Notes: generated by a model not told the origin, from the sequence alone. 64,000 bases of DNA from Prorocentrum cordatum (GCA_963575745.1 CAUYUJ010018046.1:27501-91500); one strand, 5' to 3'; shown: positions 52,201 through 61,658, numbered from the stretch's first letter. Program-made: numbers and translations.

Positions 52201-54581
52201 GACGCTGGGCCTCGTCCATGCCCGCTGCCGTGAGGCCCACGTTGCGGACAGGGCTGATTCCCCGCGGGGCCGCAGCTGCCGCGGCAGCAGCCGAGGTGGC
52301 GGGGGCACCGCCCCGACTCTGAGGTGAGAGCGGTGAGCCCCCGCCAAAACCCGCCACAAGGTTCTTGACACGGTACTTGTTCTTGAACGGGTCGAAGGTT
52401 GGCGCCTCGTCGATGGGGACGATCACGCGGGTGGGCAGCTGCGGCTCGTGGTCCGTGGACGGCGTCGGCGAGAGGTCGACCTGGCCAGGATCAATGACGC
52501 TGGCTCCGAAGCGTGGCACCACTTCGGGGGGTCGGCCATCGGCCTGAGTCTCGCGAGGCGGCGAGCTCGTGGAGCTCCCTGGGGCCTTGCGTGAACTGTG
52601 GCGGCTGCAGGTCCTGCTGCGCGGGACGCGCCCGCCCGTGTGACGGTCGCGTGGCGAAGTCGCCTGGGCATTAGCGCGCTCAGAATCCGCCCTGCTCGGG
52701 GATCGGATCGGCGCCGCGCAGGGTGATGGGCTGGGCTGGCGAGAGGCGCTTGTGCCGCCTTCCGCCGTGGCTGCGGCCTGGTCGGGGTCGGCCGCGTCTG
52801 GGCGGGGGCTGACGTGGTGGGCGCTTCCCTCGCTGTGCCTCGGTGAGGCGCTGCGATGCGCCTGGATGCGCGTGAGGACAAGCGGGGTGAGCGGCTGCCT
52901 CTCCCGCTCAGGTGGGGCAGGTTTGGCCTGGGCAGGGCGCAGTGCTGCAGCTACGTTTGGCGGGGGCGTGTGCTGGCGCGGTTGCCAAGCGCGCACGTTC
53001 GCATCGCGCCATCCTTCGGGGCGCCCAGCCCTGCCACGGTTTGTTGCAGCCCCCTGGGCTGAAGCCGCAGGGGTTATCACTGCAGGCTGGTTGCTGGAGG
53101 GGCCCTCATGTCGGCCTGAGTAAAGGCCCCAGGCGCGCGTGGACCCTGGCACTGGCGAGGTGGCCCTTAGGGCATGTAGGGGTGCACGCGAGTAGCCGAT
53201 GGCCGCTGGGTGAACCCTGGCGTTGGGGGCTTGGCCGTAGCTGGAGGCGGCTGCTCCAGCAGCCGCAGGCCTGGCACCTATGGGACCACGGTGGTAGGCG
53301 GCACCCCGTCGTAGGCCGTGTTACCGCCTGTCGGGACTCGCGCAGGGGAGCGGTAGCGTGGTGTGCCCTGCTGTCCTGCGTCACGTTGGTCCCGCTGCTG
53401 GATGCGCTGCTGGTGCTGTTGGTGACGCTGCCAGTCGGCTCTCGAGAGGGGACGGGTGTCGGGGAGGATGGTGGGCACGTCGGGCCGCTGCCAGCCCCGA
53501 TAGACGTGCTCGAAGGCGTGGTCAGGGTAGGTCCCCCCTACGGGTGAGTATCGTCGCACATGCTCCGTGTAGTCGATGTTCTGCGGCTCTGAGATCGCCG
53601 TAATGTTGATGGCCCGCTGGTGCGCTGGTCCATAGAGGCAGAAACTACCACGGTTGCTGCGGTCGTGGTTTAGCTCAGCTTCGGTCGTGGCACGGCTCAC
53701 CATGGCGTCACAGAGTCGCATATCGTAGTCGAGAGCTTGAGGCCCAGGACCACCCTCGGCGTCCCAGTACAGTACCACATCTCGCCAGCGGGTGCGGGTC
53801 ATGTGGGTGCGCTCGGCGATCAACTCGCAGACGGTCCTGACCGTGACACGATCCCTGTACATGTTGGTAATGGCTAGGGAGAAGGGTCGGCGGACCGTCT
53901 TGTTGAAGGTGAGTTCCTCCTTGAGGGCCTGATGGGGGCTGAAGAGCACGTAGCCTTCCCTCCAAAGCGGTTGGTCGGGGGAAGGTTCTTCGGGCATCCC
54001 CGTTCCTGTGAATCCAGGTGGCCGCGTTGTGCCGTCAGGCAATCCCTGCCTGGGGACGCGCCGCGGCTGTGGTGGGAGGTACCATTGGCCCTGGTAGCCT
54101 GCTTGCCCTGGTTGTGGAGGTTCTCCCCCGGGGCCTGAAGGCGCTCGGGGGGGTTCCTTGAGGTCGTGGAGGGCTGGCGCGTTGCCGAATTGGCGGGCAA
54201 GGATGTGCGGCGGCATCCCTGTGGCACGGACGTCGAGCTGGTTGTGTGGCCTGGGGGGGTGGGGACACCTGCTGGACAGGCAGCATGTGTCGGAGTCCCT
54301 CTTATTGGTGCTGTATGCACACGTCCAACTGTTGCACGAGTAGTCCGTGGACCAGTCCATAAGTGTACGCAGTCCGCTGCGGCCGCAGTCTGGGCACGTT
54401 GGTTGGCCCGAGGTGCCAAGCTGTGTGTTGCGGCGAGCCGCACAATATTGGCAGCATTGGAATCGACACTGTAGGCAAGACCAGCGTCCTGGTAAAGGCG
54501 GTAGCGCATGCTCGTTTGTGCCTGGGTCGTCTGGGTGGGGTGTCGGGCGATCCCACAAGGGCCAGACGTCAGTAAACCAGG
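48746..54581 (-). repeat. Tandem duplication, copy 1 (5,836 bp)
   Basis: It starts AGCTTGCCAATACGCGG and is followed at once by copy 2 with the same start. Offset 5836 holds for the first half of the block and becomes 5835 after net one-base change. Left and right junctions share GGA, so the breakpoint has about 3 bp of microhomology. Confidence 0.95.
49061..53152 (-). CDS. LINE endonuclease/RT, duplicated copy 1
   Basis: A 1363-codon open frame. The first 350 residues are basic, Pro/Arg-rich. An APE-type endonuclease follows: IHLVSLNITSLS, ALQETRH, FICMDANTN, SRIDYII and SHVGLQV in order. The RT part has RRAGGLDGWT, motif A LDRQKCFDYL (near 49320) and motif B GHLQGSSWSL (near 49160). It ends by frameshift before motif C. 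It would nick DNA and prime reverse transcription. This copy is intact through the region where copy 2 is broken. It carries hairpins at 50039, 51834 and 53052. Confidence 0.82.
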   Translation of the reverse strand: MPGSTRAWGLYSGRHEGPSSNQPAVITPAASAQGAATNRGRAGRPEGWRDANVRAWQPRQHTPPPNVAAALRPAQAKPAPPERERQPLTPLVLTRIQAHRSASPRHSEGSAHHVSPRPDAADPDQAAATAEGGTSASRQPSPSPCAAPIRSPSRADSERANAQATSPRDRHTGGRVPRSRTCSRHSSRKAPGSSTSSPPRETQADGRPPEVVPRFGASVIDPGQVDLSPTPSTDHEPQLPTRVIVPIDEAPTFDPFKNKYRVKNLVAGFGGGSPLSPQSRGGAPATSAAAAAAAAPRGISPVRNVGLTAAGMDEAQRQASDRAAGAVPPDAAHQDTDGAGVSPQEGPAVARAQYMRVRCAAAAPGRRRCLVFVFVFGRMDRGVASLSHCCRLTSPPLVPYSTGVRRNFRDIFTNIYEPPLAQCRPCPAYMFGLTAASAPFKLTHSNAMSSYCGQASYWGEGQADLHRAGRANPSSTDGDGPGRSIHLVSLNITSLSANWPTITALGVDHNAAVIALQETRHAKPTRQAIATSAANPLHGGYHASLGPDLDLARAQRRAAHGGTDHTVVGNTGASGGVAILSKDAIVDSTVDDNAPCIAALKAKKRWHEVFLPLCTQHRRRRRRNNHGPAGIYIASLYGIAGGDSTALFRLADCAAARVGSAPYFICMDANTNIDDNPHLLHMLQHGWSNVAEGTPDHTMHTYGNIPDWDRVTKCPRTSRIDYIIANQAARSLVTDFCYLRDLPAKSHVGLQVTLDLSRLDHTARRLLAPTPYPPDDGVHEGHELQALGTLIAGRYQDRMEQADARDDVERMFTLANEASHEYHLTRLRDLPPPPPHHPKKKPPTMHGLTPTFEDRPVVPRAFPTYGASTIHMNRLRKLHRQLCELRFIGQHHHLDCRAIPPYLAQRIDCTWAAARLLCHKLRPTVLLEFPEAWAPDEPVPHGEHLDVLIQHLDLELARRANRAKAERIRIWAEGVREPSGRKAAIYARAADSSPTAYLRTPTTPDDTQLHCDTNAFKPDEACTDDSDADTEAGGFSPGDGSSPDTDSDEDHTREPPPAQVPDILPANAIVANIKDMLKLMVDTWEPILGRYRARAGHDAEAMPTWADFYDEYRQELPTPSPATPFHLTDDQLIHFIRTRSPRRAGGLDGWTTKEAKELPDDILRLFASVLRAMQRTGTIPEPLLHVPNPCLRKGRGELPTDQRLLSVLSVWMYAWEAPAYRSLTDWRKGWTHATSFGAVPKATIGDVSTSLALRIEHARALLLPLAGAALDRQKCFDYLITDICLNLALHAGCPQDIVTVRRNFYRRHKRYIRMNGAYSKELARTNGHLQGSSWSLDDIKLLMCVWTKRQHRYVPRSLSTTFC

Positions 54582-54960
54582 AGCTTGCCAATACGCGGCA
54601 GGCGACTAGTCGCCCTGCGAACACGGGCGTCAGCGGTGGCCGTGAGGTTGAGCGCGGCTGGAACCGGCGCTGCCTCGGCGTTGATGTAACTTCCGACGAG
54701 CTTGAAGGAGCCGACCACGCGTAAGGGCCGTTCCGCCAAGGTGAGCTGGGTAACGGCGGTGTGAAGCTCGTCAGTAAGCGCCCACCCCGCCACTTTTCCA
54801 GGATGAATGCGTTGACCAGAAAATCGATCAAACTTGGCGGTTTCATCAAGAGATTTCTGCAACTCGGGCGCGGTGTGGGTAGTGGAGTTGCTGTCGTCAA
54901 CAAAAGGTAGTGCTGAGTGACCGCGGCACGTAACGATGCTGTCTCTTGGTCCAGACGCAC
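53278..54960 (-). pseudogene. Fusion ORF across the duplication junction: RT fragment to Cys-rich domain
   Basis: The frame runs from copy 2's truncated RT region across the junction at 54581/54582 into the Cys-rich domain of copy 1. The Cys-rich domain has CLQC, CCQYC, CPDC, CNSWTC and further Cys pairs over about 75 residues, a likely zinc-binding module. Then come a Pro/Gly/Gln linker and an ordered region with RPFSLAITNMYRDRV and RDVVLYWD. A one-base loss relative to copy 2 near 53306 ends it early at 53278. The first part is a different frame from true RT, so the fusion is accidental. Confidence 0.6.
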
Positions 54961-55042
54961 ATGAGCAGCTTAATGTCGTCCAGGGACCAAGAGCTTCCCT
55001 GGAGGTGACCGTTTGTCCTGGCCAGTTCCTTAGAGTACGCAC
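54569..55042 (-). pseudogene. Truncated RT motif C fragment, copy 2
   Basis: This is the second copy of the FVDD region (Asp pair near 54898-54893). It is cut off at the duplication junction after about 157 codons, so this copy has no RNase H. It shares with copy 1 the frameshift between motifs B and C. Confidence 0.75.
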
Positions 55043-58000
55043 CGTTCATGCGGATGTAACGTTTGTGGCGCCTGTAGAAGTTTCTGCGGACAGTAACGAT
55101 GTCTTGGGGACACCCCGCGTGAAGCGCGAGGTTAAGGCATATGTCCGTGATGAGATAGTCGAAACACTTCTGACGGTCCAGGGCAGCTCCAGCCAAGGGA
55201 AGGAGAAGGGCTCTGGCGTGTTCGATGCGAAGGGCGAGAGAAGTGCTGACGTCCCCAATGGTAGCTTTGGGGACAGCGCCAAAACTCGTGGCGTGGGTCC
55301 ATCCTTTCCGCCAGTCCGTGAGGCTGCGGTAAGCTGGTGCTTCCCACGCGTACATCCAAACGGAAAGCACCGAGAGAAGTCGTTGGTCCGTTGGGAGTTC
55401 GCCTCGGCCTTTTCGGAGGCACGGGTTTGGGACGTGGAGGAGGGGTTCTGGGATGGTGCCAGTGCGTTGCATAGCTCGTAGGACGCTGGCGAAGAGGCGA
55501 AGAATGTCGTCGGGAAGCTCCTTTGCCTCCTTAGTAGTCCAACCGTCCAGACCCCCCGCGCGTCTCGGTGAACGGGTGCGAATGAAGTGGATGAGTTGGT
55601 CGTCGGTGAGGTGGAAAGGGGTAGCTGGTGATGGCGTAGGCAGCTCCTGTCGGTACTCGTCGTAGAAGTCGGCCCACGTCGGCATGGCTTCGGCATCATG
55701 TCCCGCACGTGCGCGGTACCTGCCCAAGATGGGCTCCCAGGTGTCGACCATGAGCTTCAGCATGTCCTTGATGTTAGCAACAATGGCGTTGGCAGGGAGG
55801 ATGTCGGGGACTTGCGCAGGTGGTGGTTCACGGGTGTGGTCTTCGTCGCTGTCCGTGTCGGGCGAACTACCGTCGCCGGGGCTGAAGCCGCCAGCTTCGG
55901 TGTCAGCGTCGCTGTCGTCCGTGCAAGCTTCGTCAGGTTTGAAGGCGTTGGTGTCGCAGTGGAGTTGCGTATCGTCAGGAGTGGTAGGCGTGCGGAGATA
56001 CGCCGTGGGCGAGCTATCAGCAGCTCGTGCGTATATGGCCGCCTTTCGCCCGCTTGGCTCACGGACGCCCTCGGCCCATATCCTGATGCGTTCCGCCTTG
56101 GCACGGTTCGCGCGTCGCGCCAGCTCCAAGTCGAGATGTTGGATCAAAACGTCAAGGTGCTCCCCGTGCGGCACTGGCTCGTCTGGGGCCCAGGCCTCGG
56201 GGAATTCCAGGAGAACCGTGGGGCGCAGCTTGTGGCATAAGAGGCGGGCCGCGGCCCACGTGCAGTCGATGCGCTGCGCGAGGTACGGCGGGATAGCACG
56301 GCAATCTAGATGGTGGTGCTGTCCGATGAAACGGAGCTCGCAGAGTTGCCGATGGAGCTTGCGCAGTCGGTTCATGTGAATCGTGGAAGCTCCGTAGGTG
56401 GGGAACGCGCGGGGGACAACCGGTCGATCCTCGAACGTAGGCGTGAGCCCGTGCATGGTGGGGGGCTTCTTTTTTGGGTGGTGGGGCGGTGGAGGTGGCA
56501 GATCGCGTAGACGGGTGAGATGGTACTCATGACTGGCCTCGTTAGCCAGGGTGAACATGCGCTCCACGTCGTCTCGTGCGTCGGCCTGCTCCATGCGGTC
56601 CTGGTATCGCCCAGCGATGAGGGTCCCAAGTGCTTGCAGCTCGTGCCCCTCATGAACTCCATCGTCGGGCGGGTAGGGCGTAGGGGCAAGAAGACGTCGG
56701 GCCGTATGGTCGAGGCGACTGAGGTCAAGCGTGACCTGCAGGCCAACGTGAGACTTCGCAGGCAAGTCGCGAAGGTAGCAGAAGTCGGTGACAAGGGATC
56801 GCGCCGCCTGGTTGGCAATGATATAATCGATGCGCGAAGTGCGGGGGCACTTGGTGACGCGGTCCCAATCAGGGATATTGCCATAGGTGTGCATGGTGTG
56901 GTCTGGTGTGCCCTCAGCAACGTTGGACCATCCGTGCTGCAACATGTGCAGAAGGTGTGGATTGTCGTCAATGTTCGTGTTGGCGTCCATGCAGATGAAG
57001 TAGGGGGCTGAGCCGACCCTAGCGGCGGCACAGTCAGCGAGCCGAAAGAGAGCTGTGCTGTCTCCTCCAGCAATCCCGTAAAGGCTCGCTATGTAGATCC
57101 CCGCGGGCCCATGGTTATTTCGTCGCCGCCTACGGCGGTGTTGAGTGCAGAGTGGGAGAAAGACCTCATGCCATCTTTTCTTGGCCTTGAGGGCGGCGAT
57201 ACAGGGCGCATTGTCGTCGACAGTGGAGTCGACGATGGCATCCTTAGAGAGAATGGCGACCCCTCCCGAGGCGCCAGTGTTGCCCACAACGGTGTGATCA
57301 GTGCCGCCGTGGGCAGCTCTGCGCTGGGCTCGCGCCAGATCAAGGTCAGGCCCAAGACTGGCGTGGTATCCACCGTGGAGAGGATTGGCGGCGCTGGTAG
57401 CGATGGCTTGCCTAGTCGGCTTGGCATGTCGGGTCTCCTGCAGTGCTATGACAGCGGCGTTGTGGTCGACACCAAGGGCGGTGATGGTTGGCCAGTTCGC
57501 TGAGAGACTGGTGATGTTAAGGCTGACGAGGTGTATGGAGCGACCTGGCCCGTCTCCATCGGTGGAACTGGGGTTTGCGCGCCCCGCACGGTGAAGGTCA
57601 GCTTGACCCTCGCCCCAGTAGGAGGCTTGGCCACAGTAGGAGCTCATGGCGTTACTATGGGTTAGCTTGAACGGGGCTGAAGCCGCCGTCAGGCCAAACA
57701 TATAGGCGGGACACGGTCGGCACTGCGCCAGGGGGGGTTCATAAATATTAGTAAAAATGTCACGAAAATTCCTCCTCACTCCTGTACTATAGGGGACGAG
57801 GGGAGGAGAAGTGAGACGGCAGCAGTGGGAGAGGGAGGCGACTCCTCGATCCATCCTGCCGAACACAAAGACAAAAACGAGACAGCGGCGGCGGCCAGGC
57901 GCGGCGGCGGCACAACGCACGCGCATGTACTGCGCACGCGCCACCGCTGGTCCCTCCTGCGGTGACACGCCCGCCCCGTCAGTGTCTTGATGAGCAGCAT

Positions 58001-58262
58001 CTGGTGGAACGGCTCCAGCAGCACGATCGGAGGCCTGACGCTGGGCCTCGTCCATGCCCGCTGCCGTGAGGCCCACGTTGCGGACAGGGCTGATTCCCCG
58101 CGGGGCCGCAGCTGCCGCGGCAGCAGCCGAGGTGGCGGGGGCACCGCCCCGACTCTGAGGTGAGAGCGGTGAGCCCCCGCCAAAACCCGCCACAAGGTTC
58201 TTGACACGGTACTTGTTCTTGAACGGGTCGAAGGTTGGCGCCTCGTCGATGGGGACGATCAC
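54897..58262 (-). CDS. LINE endonuclease/RT, duplicated copy 2
   Basis: A 1121-codon frame nearly identical to the corresponding part of 49061-53152, with the same endonuclease and RT motifs. It starts later because one-base losses near 58338 and 58940 break the N-terminal part. Hairpins at 55875, 57670 and 58886 are the copies of those in the first block. Confidence 0.8.
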   Translation of the reverse strand: MIVPIDEAPTFDPFKNKYRVKNLVAGFGGGSPLSPQSRGGAPATSAAAAAAAAPRGISPVRNVGLTAAGMDEAQRQASDRAAGAVPPDAAHQDTDGAGVSPQEGPAVARAQYMRVRCAAAAPGRRRCLVFVFVFGRMDRGVASLSHCCRLTSPPLVPYSTGVRRNFRDIFTNIYEPPLAQCRPCPAYMFGLTAASAPFKLTHSNAMSSYCGQASYWGEGQADLHRAGRANPSSTDGDGPGRSIHLVSLNITSLSANWPTITALGVDHNAAVIALQETRHAKPTRQAIATSAANPLHGGYHASLGPDLDLARAQRRAAHGGTDHTVVGNTGASGGVAILSKDAIVDSTVDDNAPCIAALKAKKRWHEVFLPLCTQHRRRRRRNNHGPAGIYIASLYGIAGGDSTALFRLADCAAARVGSAPYFICMDANTNIDDNPHLLHMLQHGWSNVAEGTPDHTMHTYGNIPDWDRVTKCPRTSRIDYIIANQAARSLVTDFCYLRDLPAKSHVGLQVTLDLSRLDHTARRLLAPTPYPPDDGVHEGHELQALGTLIAGRYQDRMEQADARDDVERMFTLANEASHEYHLTRLRDLPPPPPHHPKKKPPTMHGLTPTFEDRPVVPRAFPTYGASTIHMNRLRKLHRQLCELRFIGQHHHLDCRAIPPYLAQRIDCTWAAARLLCHKLRPTVLLEFPEAWAPDEPVPHGEHLDVLIQHLDLELARRANRAKAERIRIWAEGVREPSGRKAAIYARAADSSPTAYLRTPTTPDDTQLHCDTNAFKPDEACTDDSDADTEAGGFSPGDGSSPDTDSDEDHTREPPPAQVPDILPANAIVANIKDMLKLMVDTWEPILGRYRARAGHDAEAMPTWADFYDEYRQELPTPSPATPFHLTDDQLIHFIRTRSPRRAGGLDGWTTKEAKELPDDILRLFASVLRAMQRTGTIPEPLLHVPNPCLRKGRGELPTDQRLLSVLSVWMYAWEAPAYRSLTDWRKGWTHATSFGAVPKATIGDVSTSLALRIEHARALLLPLAGAALDRQKCFDYLITDICLNLALHAGCPQDIVTVRRNFYRRHKRYIRMNGAYSKELARTNGHLQGSSWSLDDIKLLMCVWTKRQHRYVPRSLSTTFC

Positions 58263-58915
58263 GCGGGTGGGCAGCGGCGGCTCGTGGTCCGTGGACGGCG
58301 TCGGCTCGAGGTCGACCTGGCCAGGTCGATGACGCTGGCTCCGAAGCGTGGCACCACTTCGGGGGGTCGGCCATCGGCCTGAGTCTCGCGAGGCGGCGAG
58401 CTCGTGGAGCTCCCTGGGGCCTTGCGTGAACTGTGGCGGCTGCAGGTCCTGCTGCGCGGGACGCGCCCGCCCGTGTGACGGTCGCGTGGCGAAGTCGCCT
58501 GGGCATTAGCGCGCTCAGAATCCGCCCTGCTCGGGGATCGGATCGGCGCCGCGCAGGGTGATGGGCTGGGCTGGCGAGAGGCGCTTGTGCCGCCTTCCGC
58601 CGTGGCTGTGGCCTGGTCGGGGTCGGCCGCGTCTGGGCGGGGGCTGACGTGGTGGGCGCTTCCCTCGCTGTGCCTCGGTGAGGCGCTGCGATGCGCCTGG
58701 ATGCGCGTGAGGACAAGCGGGGTGAGCGGCTGCCTCTCCCGCTCAGGTGGGGCAGGTTTGGCCTGGGCAGGGCGCAGTGCTGCAGCTACGTTTGGCGGGG
58801 GCGTGTGCTGGCGCGGTTGCCAAGCGCGCACGTTCGCATCACGCCATCCTTCGGGGCGCCCAGCCCTGCCACGGTTTGTTGCAGCCCCCTGGGCTGAAGC
58901 CGCAGGGGTTATCAC
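58259..58915 (-). pseudogene. N-terminal basic segment of copy 2 (frameshifted)
   Basis: The Pro/Arg-rich region which in copy 1 is the start of the endonuclease/RT ORF. Here it is a separate 218-codon frame because of single-base losses on both sides. Confidence 0.6.
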
Positions 58916-60507
58916 TGCAGGCTGGTTGCTGGAGGAGCCCTCTGTCGGCCTGAGTAAAGGCCCCAGGCGCGCGTGGACCCTGGCACTGGCGAGGTGGCCC
59001 TTAGGGCATGTACAGGTGCACGCGAGTAGCCGATGACCGCTGGGTGAACCCTGGCGTTGGGGGCTTGGCCGTAGCTGGAGGCGGCTGCTCCAGCAGCCGC
59101 AGGCCTGGCACCTATGGGACCACGGTGGTAGGCGGCAGCCCCGTCGTAGGCCGTGTTACCGCCTGTCGGGACTCGCGCAGGGGAGCGGTAGCGTGGTGTG
59201 CCCTGCTGTCCTGCGTCACGTTGGTCCCGCTGCTGGATGCGCTGCTGGTGCTGTTGGTGACGCTGCCAGTCGGCTCTCGAGAGGGGACGGGTGTCGGGGA
59301 GGATGGTGGGCACGTCGGGCCGCTGCCAGCCCCGATAGACGTGCTCGAAGGCGTGGTCAGGGTAGGTCCCCCCTACGGGTGAGTATCGTCGCACATGCTC
59401 CGTGTAGTCGATGTTCTGCGGCTCTGAGATCGCCGTAATGTTGATGGCCCGCTGGTGCGCTGGTCCATAGAGGCAGAAACTACCACGGTTGCTGCGGTCG
59501 TGGTTTAGCTCAGCTTCGGTCGTGGCACGGCTCACCATGGCGTCACAGAGTCGTATATCGTAGTCGAGAGCTTGAGGCCCAGGACCACCCTCGGCGTCCC
59601 AGTACAGTACCACATCTCGCCAGCGGGTGCGGGTCATGTGGGTGCGCTCGGCGATCAACTCGCAGACGGTCCTGACCGTGACACGATCCCTGTACATGTT
59701 GGTAATGGCTAGGGAGAAGGGTCGGCGGACCGTCTTGTTGAAGGTGAGTTCCTCCTTGAGGGCCTGATGGGGGCTGAAGAGCACGTAGCCTTCCCTCCAA
59801 AGCGGTTGGTCGGGGGAAGGTTCTTCGGGCATCCCCGTTCCTGTGAATCCAGGTGGCCGCGTTGTGCCGTCAGGCAATCCCTGCCTGGGGACGCGCCGCG
59901 GCTGTGGTGGGAGGTACCATTGGCCCTGGTAGCCTGCTTGCCCTGGTTGTGGAGGTTCTCCCCCGGGGCCTGAAGGCGCTCGGGGGGGTTCCTTGAGGTC
60001 GTGGAGGGCTGGCGCGTTGCCGAATTGGCGGGCAAGGATGTGCGGCGGCATCCCTGTGGCACGGACGTCGAGCTGGTTGTGTGGCCTGGGGGGGTGGGGA
60101 CACCTGCTGGACAGGCAGCATGTGTCGGAGTCCCTCTTATTGGTGCTGTATGCACACGTCCAACTGTTGCACGAGTAGTCCGTGGACCAGTCCATAAGTG
60201 TACGCAGTCCGCTGCGGCCGCAGTCTGGGCACGTTGGTTGGCCCGAGGTGCCAAGCTGTGTGTTGCGGCGAGCCGCACAATATTGGCAGCATTGGAATCG
60301 ACACTGTAGGCAAGACCAGCGTCCTGGTAAAGGCGGTAGCGCATGCTCGTTTGTGCCTGGGTCGTCTGGGTGGGGTCTCGGGCGATCCCACAAGGGCCAG
60401 ACGTCAGCAAACCAGGATTGGCCTGTAGTGCGGACAACCTCGGCGGGGAGGCGTGCGTCCTCGGCATGGCACCTGATCCACTGGGGCCCCATATCCGCTG
60501 GTACCAT
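58912..60507 (-). CDS. Cys-rich domain protein segment, copy 2
   Basis: The 531-codon frame begins in the unique 5' part (SWFADVWPLWDRP...), enters copy 2 at 60416 and holds the same Cys-rich module (CLQC, CCQYC, CPDC, CNSWTC) and the RPFSLAITNMYRDRV region. It stays open where copy 1 is broken at 53306. The module could bind RNA or DNA; I know no closer family. Confidence 0.6.
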   Translation of the reverse strand: MVPADMGPQWIRCHAEDARLPAEVVRTTGQSWFADVWPLWDRPRPHPDDPGTNEHALPPLPGRWSCLQCRFQCCQYCAARRNTQLGTSGQPTCPDCGRSGLRTLMDWSTDYSCNSWTCAYSTNKRDSDTCCLSSRCPHPPRPHNQLDVRATGMPPHILARQFGNAPALHDLKEPPRAPSGPGGEPPQPGQAGYQGQWYLPPQPRRVPRQGLPDGTTRPPGFTGTGMPEEPSPDQPLWREGYVLFSPHQALKEELTFNKTVRRPFSLAITNMYRDRVTVRTVCELIAERTHMTRTRWRDVVLYWDAEGGPGPQALDYDIRLCDAMVSRATTEAELNHDRSNRGSFCLYGPAHQRAINITAISEPQNIDYTEHVRRYSPVGGTYPDHAFEHVYRGWQRPDVPTILPDTRPLSRADWQRHQQHQQRIQQRDQRDAGQQGTPRYRSPARVPTGGNTAYDGAAAYHRGPIGARPAAAGAAASSYGQAPNARVHPAVIGYSRAPVHALRATSPVPGSTRAWGLYSGRQRAPPATSLQ

Positions 60508-61658
60508 GACGGTGCGCCAGGAGTCGTCCCCTTAACGTGGACTTGGGTCGGTGCCCAGAGCTTAGTAGTGGTGTCGCCGTGATCATGATGGAGGATGACC
60601 CAGCCGTCACGCCCATCCACCGTAGGGTCAATGACGCGGTAGCCCATGACTGTCGTCCCCCACGGTAAGTAGGCGCCATCGTGGTGATCACCAGGGTCGA
60701 GCCAGACCTCGATGCCAGGGGCGTTGACACGGGACCGCACATCACGCACGTGGTAGGCGAGGACGTGGTAGGCAGTCGGCTCCTCCTCCGTCACAATGTG
60801 CTCCCACGTCTCGATGCCGCTGTTGTCGGAGGTGGAGTTCCCGTCGCTCTGTCGTGACGAGCGAGAGGCAGATCGTCGCGCACGGGCGCGGCCTCGGGCG
60901 AGGGCGGCGGCCGCGCTGATGAGGGAAGGCGTACGGCGTTCGTCGACTCCAGATGACGTCGATGAGGGGTCTGGACTGTGGGCTAAGGCTGTGCCTGACT
61001 TGTACGTGCGTGGTGGGCCCGACGCGGCCCCAGGGCTGGAGCCGCTGGGGCGCGACCCGTGTGCGTCAGGGTGCCCCCGCACGGGGACAGCTTGCAAGCC
61101 CGTGTACACCAGGTCGATGAGTGGTTTCGGGTCCAGCTGGAGTATGTGGAGCGAGACGCGTGGTCGAGGCTGATTTGGGTCGTCCCTGGTGGCTGCTTCC
61201 GTGTCGTAGTGCTGTTTGGCCCATGCTCGCGCCGCTTCTGGCGAGTATAGCGCCTGCGGTGGTGGCCATGCTGCCGCGATGGCTGATCTGCGCCTGGTGC
61301 TAGCTTCCTGGTCGTGAGCTTCAGCCGCCTCACGGAGATCTGGATGATCGTAGCCAGCAATGTGGAGGGCGTGCGCGCAGTCACCCATGCCATAGGCGTG
61401 TGGAAGGGCACGGCACCTGGAAGCAGCTTCTGTGGGGGCACACCAGTCCATGCGGATGAGGAGGCTCAGGACCCGAGGGTAAATGAGGCGCGCTCCGTGA
61501 GCCTCCCCTTTCACGTAGTTGTGCCTGTTTTCCCCGCGCGGTGGTTGGGTGGCTTCGCACATCCAGAGTGCGATGGGTCCCCACGCGAGGGTGTCGTCTT
61601 CGAGACTGTAGGGCGGGTGGGGCGGTATCGCGTACCACGCGGCCAGCGAAGGGTGCAC
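59709..61658 (-). CDS. LINE 5' polyprotein segment after the HGT domain
   Basis: The frame first gives the second half of the ART-like domain (SLAAWYA, just after GRTYTS outside the annotated start). A helical region with DPKPLIDLVYTGLQ follows, then Ser/Arg-rich linker, then an ordered stretch with AYHVLAYHVRDV and YLPWGTTVMGYRVIDP near 60620-60770, a beta-rich pattern. After about 60480 the true frame shifts to the Cys-rich ORF; the last 250 codons are a shadow frame. Hairpin at 61027-61051 inside. Confidence 0.5.
   Translation of the reverse strand: MHPSLAAWYAIPPHPPYSLEDDTLAWGPIALWMCEATQPPRGENRHNYVKGEAHGARLIYPRVLSLLIRMDWCAPTEAASRCRALPHAYGMGDCAHALHIAGYDHPDLREAAEAHDQEASTRRRSAIAAAWPPPQALYSPEAARAWAKQHYDTEAATRDDPNQPRPRVSLHILQLDPKPLIDLVYTGLQAVPVRGHPDAHGSRPSGSSPGAASGPPRTYKSGTALAHSPDPSSTSSGVDERRTPSLISAAAALARGRARARRSASRSSRQSDGNSTSDNSGIETWEHIVTEEEPTAYHVLAYHVRDVRSRVNAPGIEVWLDPGDHHDGAYLPWGTTVMGYRVIDPTVDGRDGWVILHHDHGDTTTKLWAPTQVHVKGTTPGAPSWYQRIWGPSGSGAMPRTHASPPRLSALQANPGLLTSGPCGIARDPTQTTQAQTSMRYRLYQDAGLAYSVDSNAANIVRLAATHSLAPRANQRAQTAAAADCVHLWTGPRTTRATVGRVHTAPIRGTPTHAACPAGVPTPPGHTTSSTSVPQGCRRTSLPANSATRQPSTTSRNPPERLQAPGENLHNQGKQATRANGTSHHSRGASPGRDCLTAQRGHLDSQERGCPKNLPPTNRFGGKATCSSAPIRPSRRNSPSTRRSADPSP

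Larger units (their letters stand above)
54582..60416 (-). repeat. Tandem duplication, copy 2 (5,835 bp)
   Basis: Direct head-to-tail copy. By eye I found fewer than 25 differences, including three single-base indels, so the copies are more than 99.5% identical. Sequence beyond 60416 is unique. Confidence 0.95.

Noticed and set aside
53935-53960. GGGGGCTGAAGAGC as a further LINE hairpin
   Set aside because: Has part of the loop but no complementary inner or outer arms.
54257-54270. Copia-type hairpin (GTGGG, GACA, CCTGC) in the LINE
   Set aside because: Single match on the antisense strand of the LINE (with its duplicate); probably chance.
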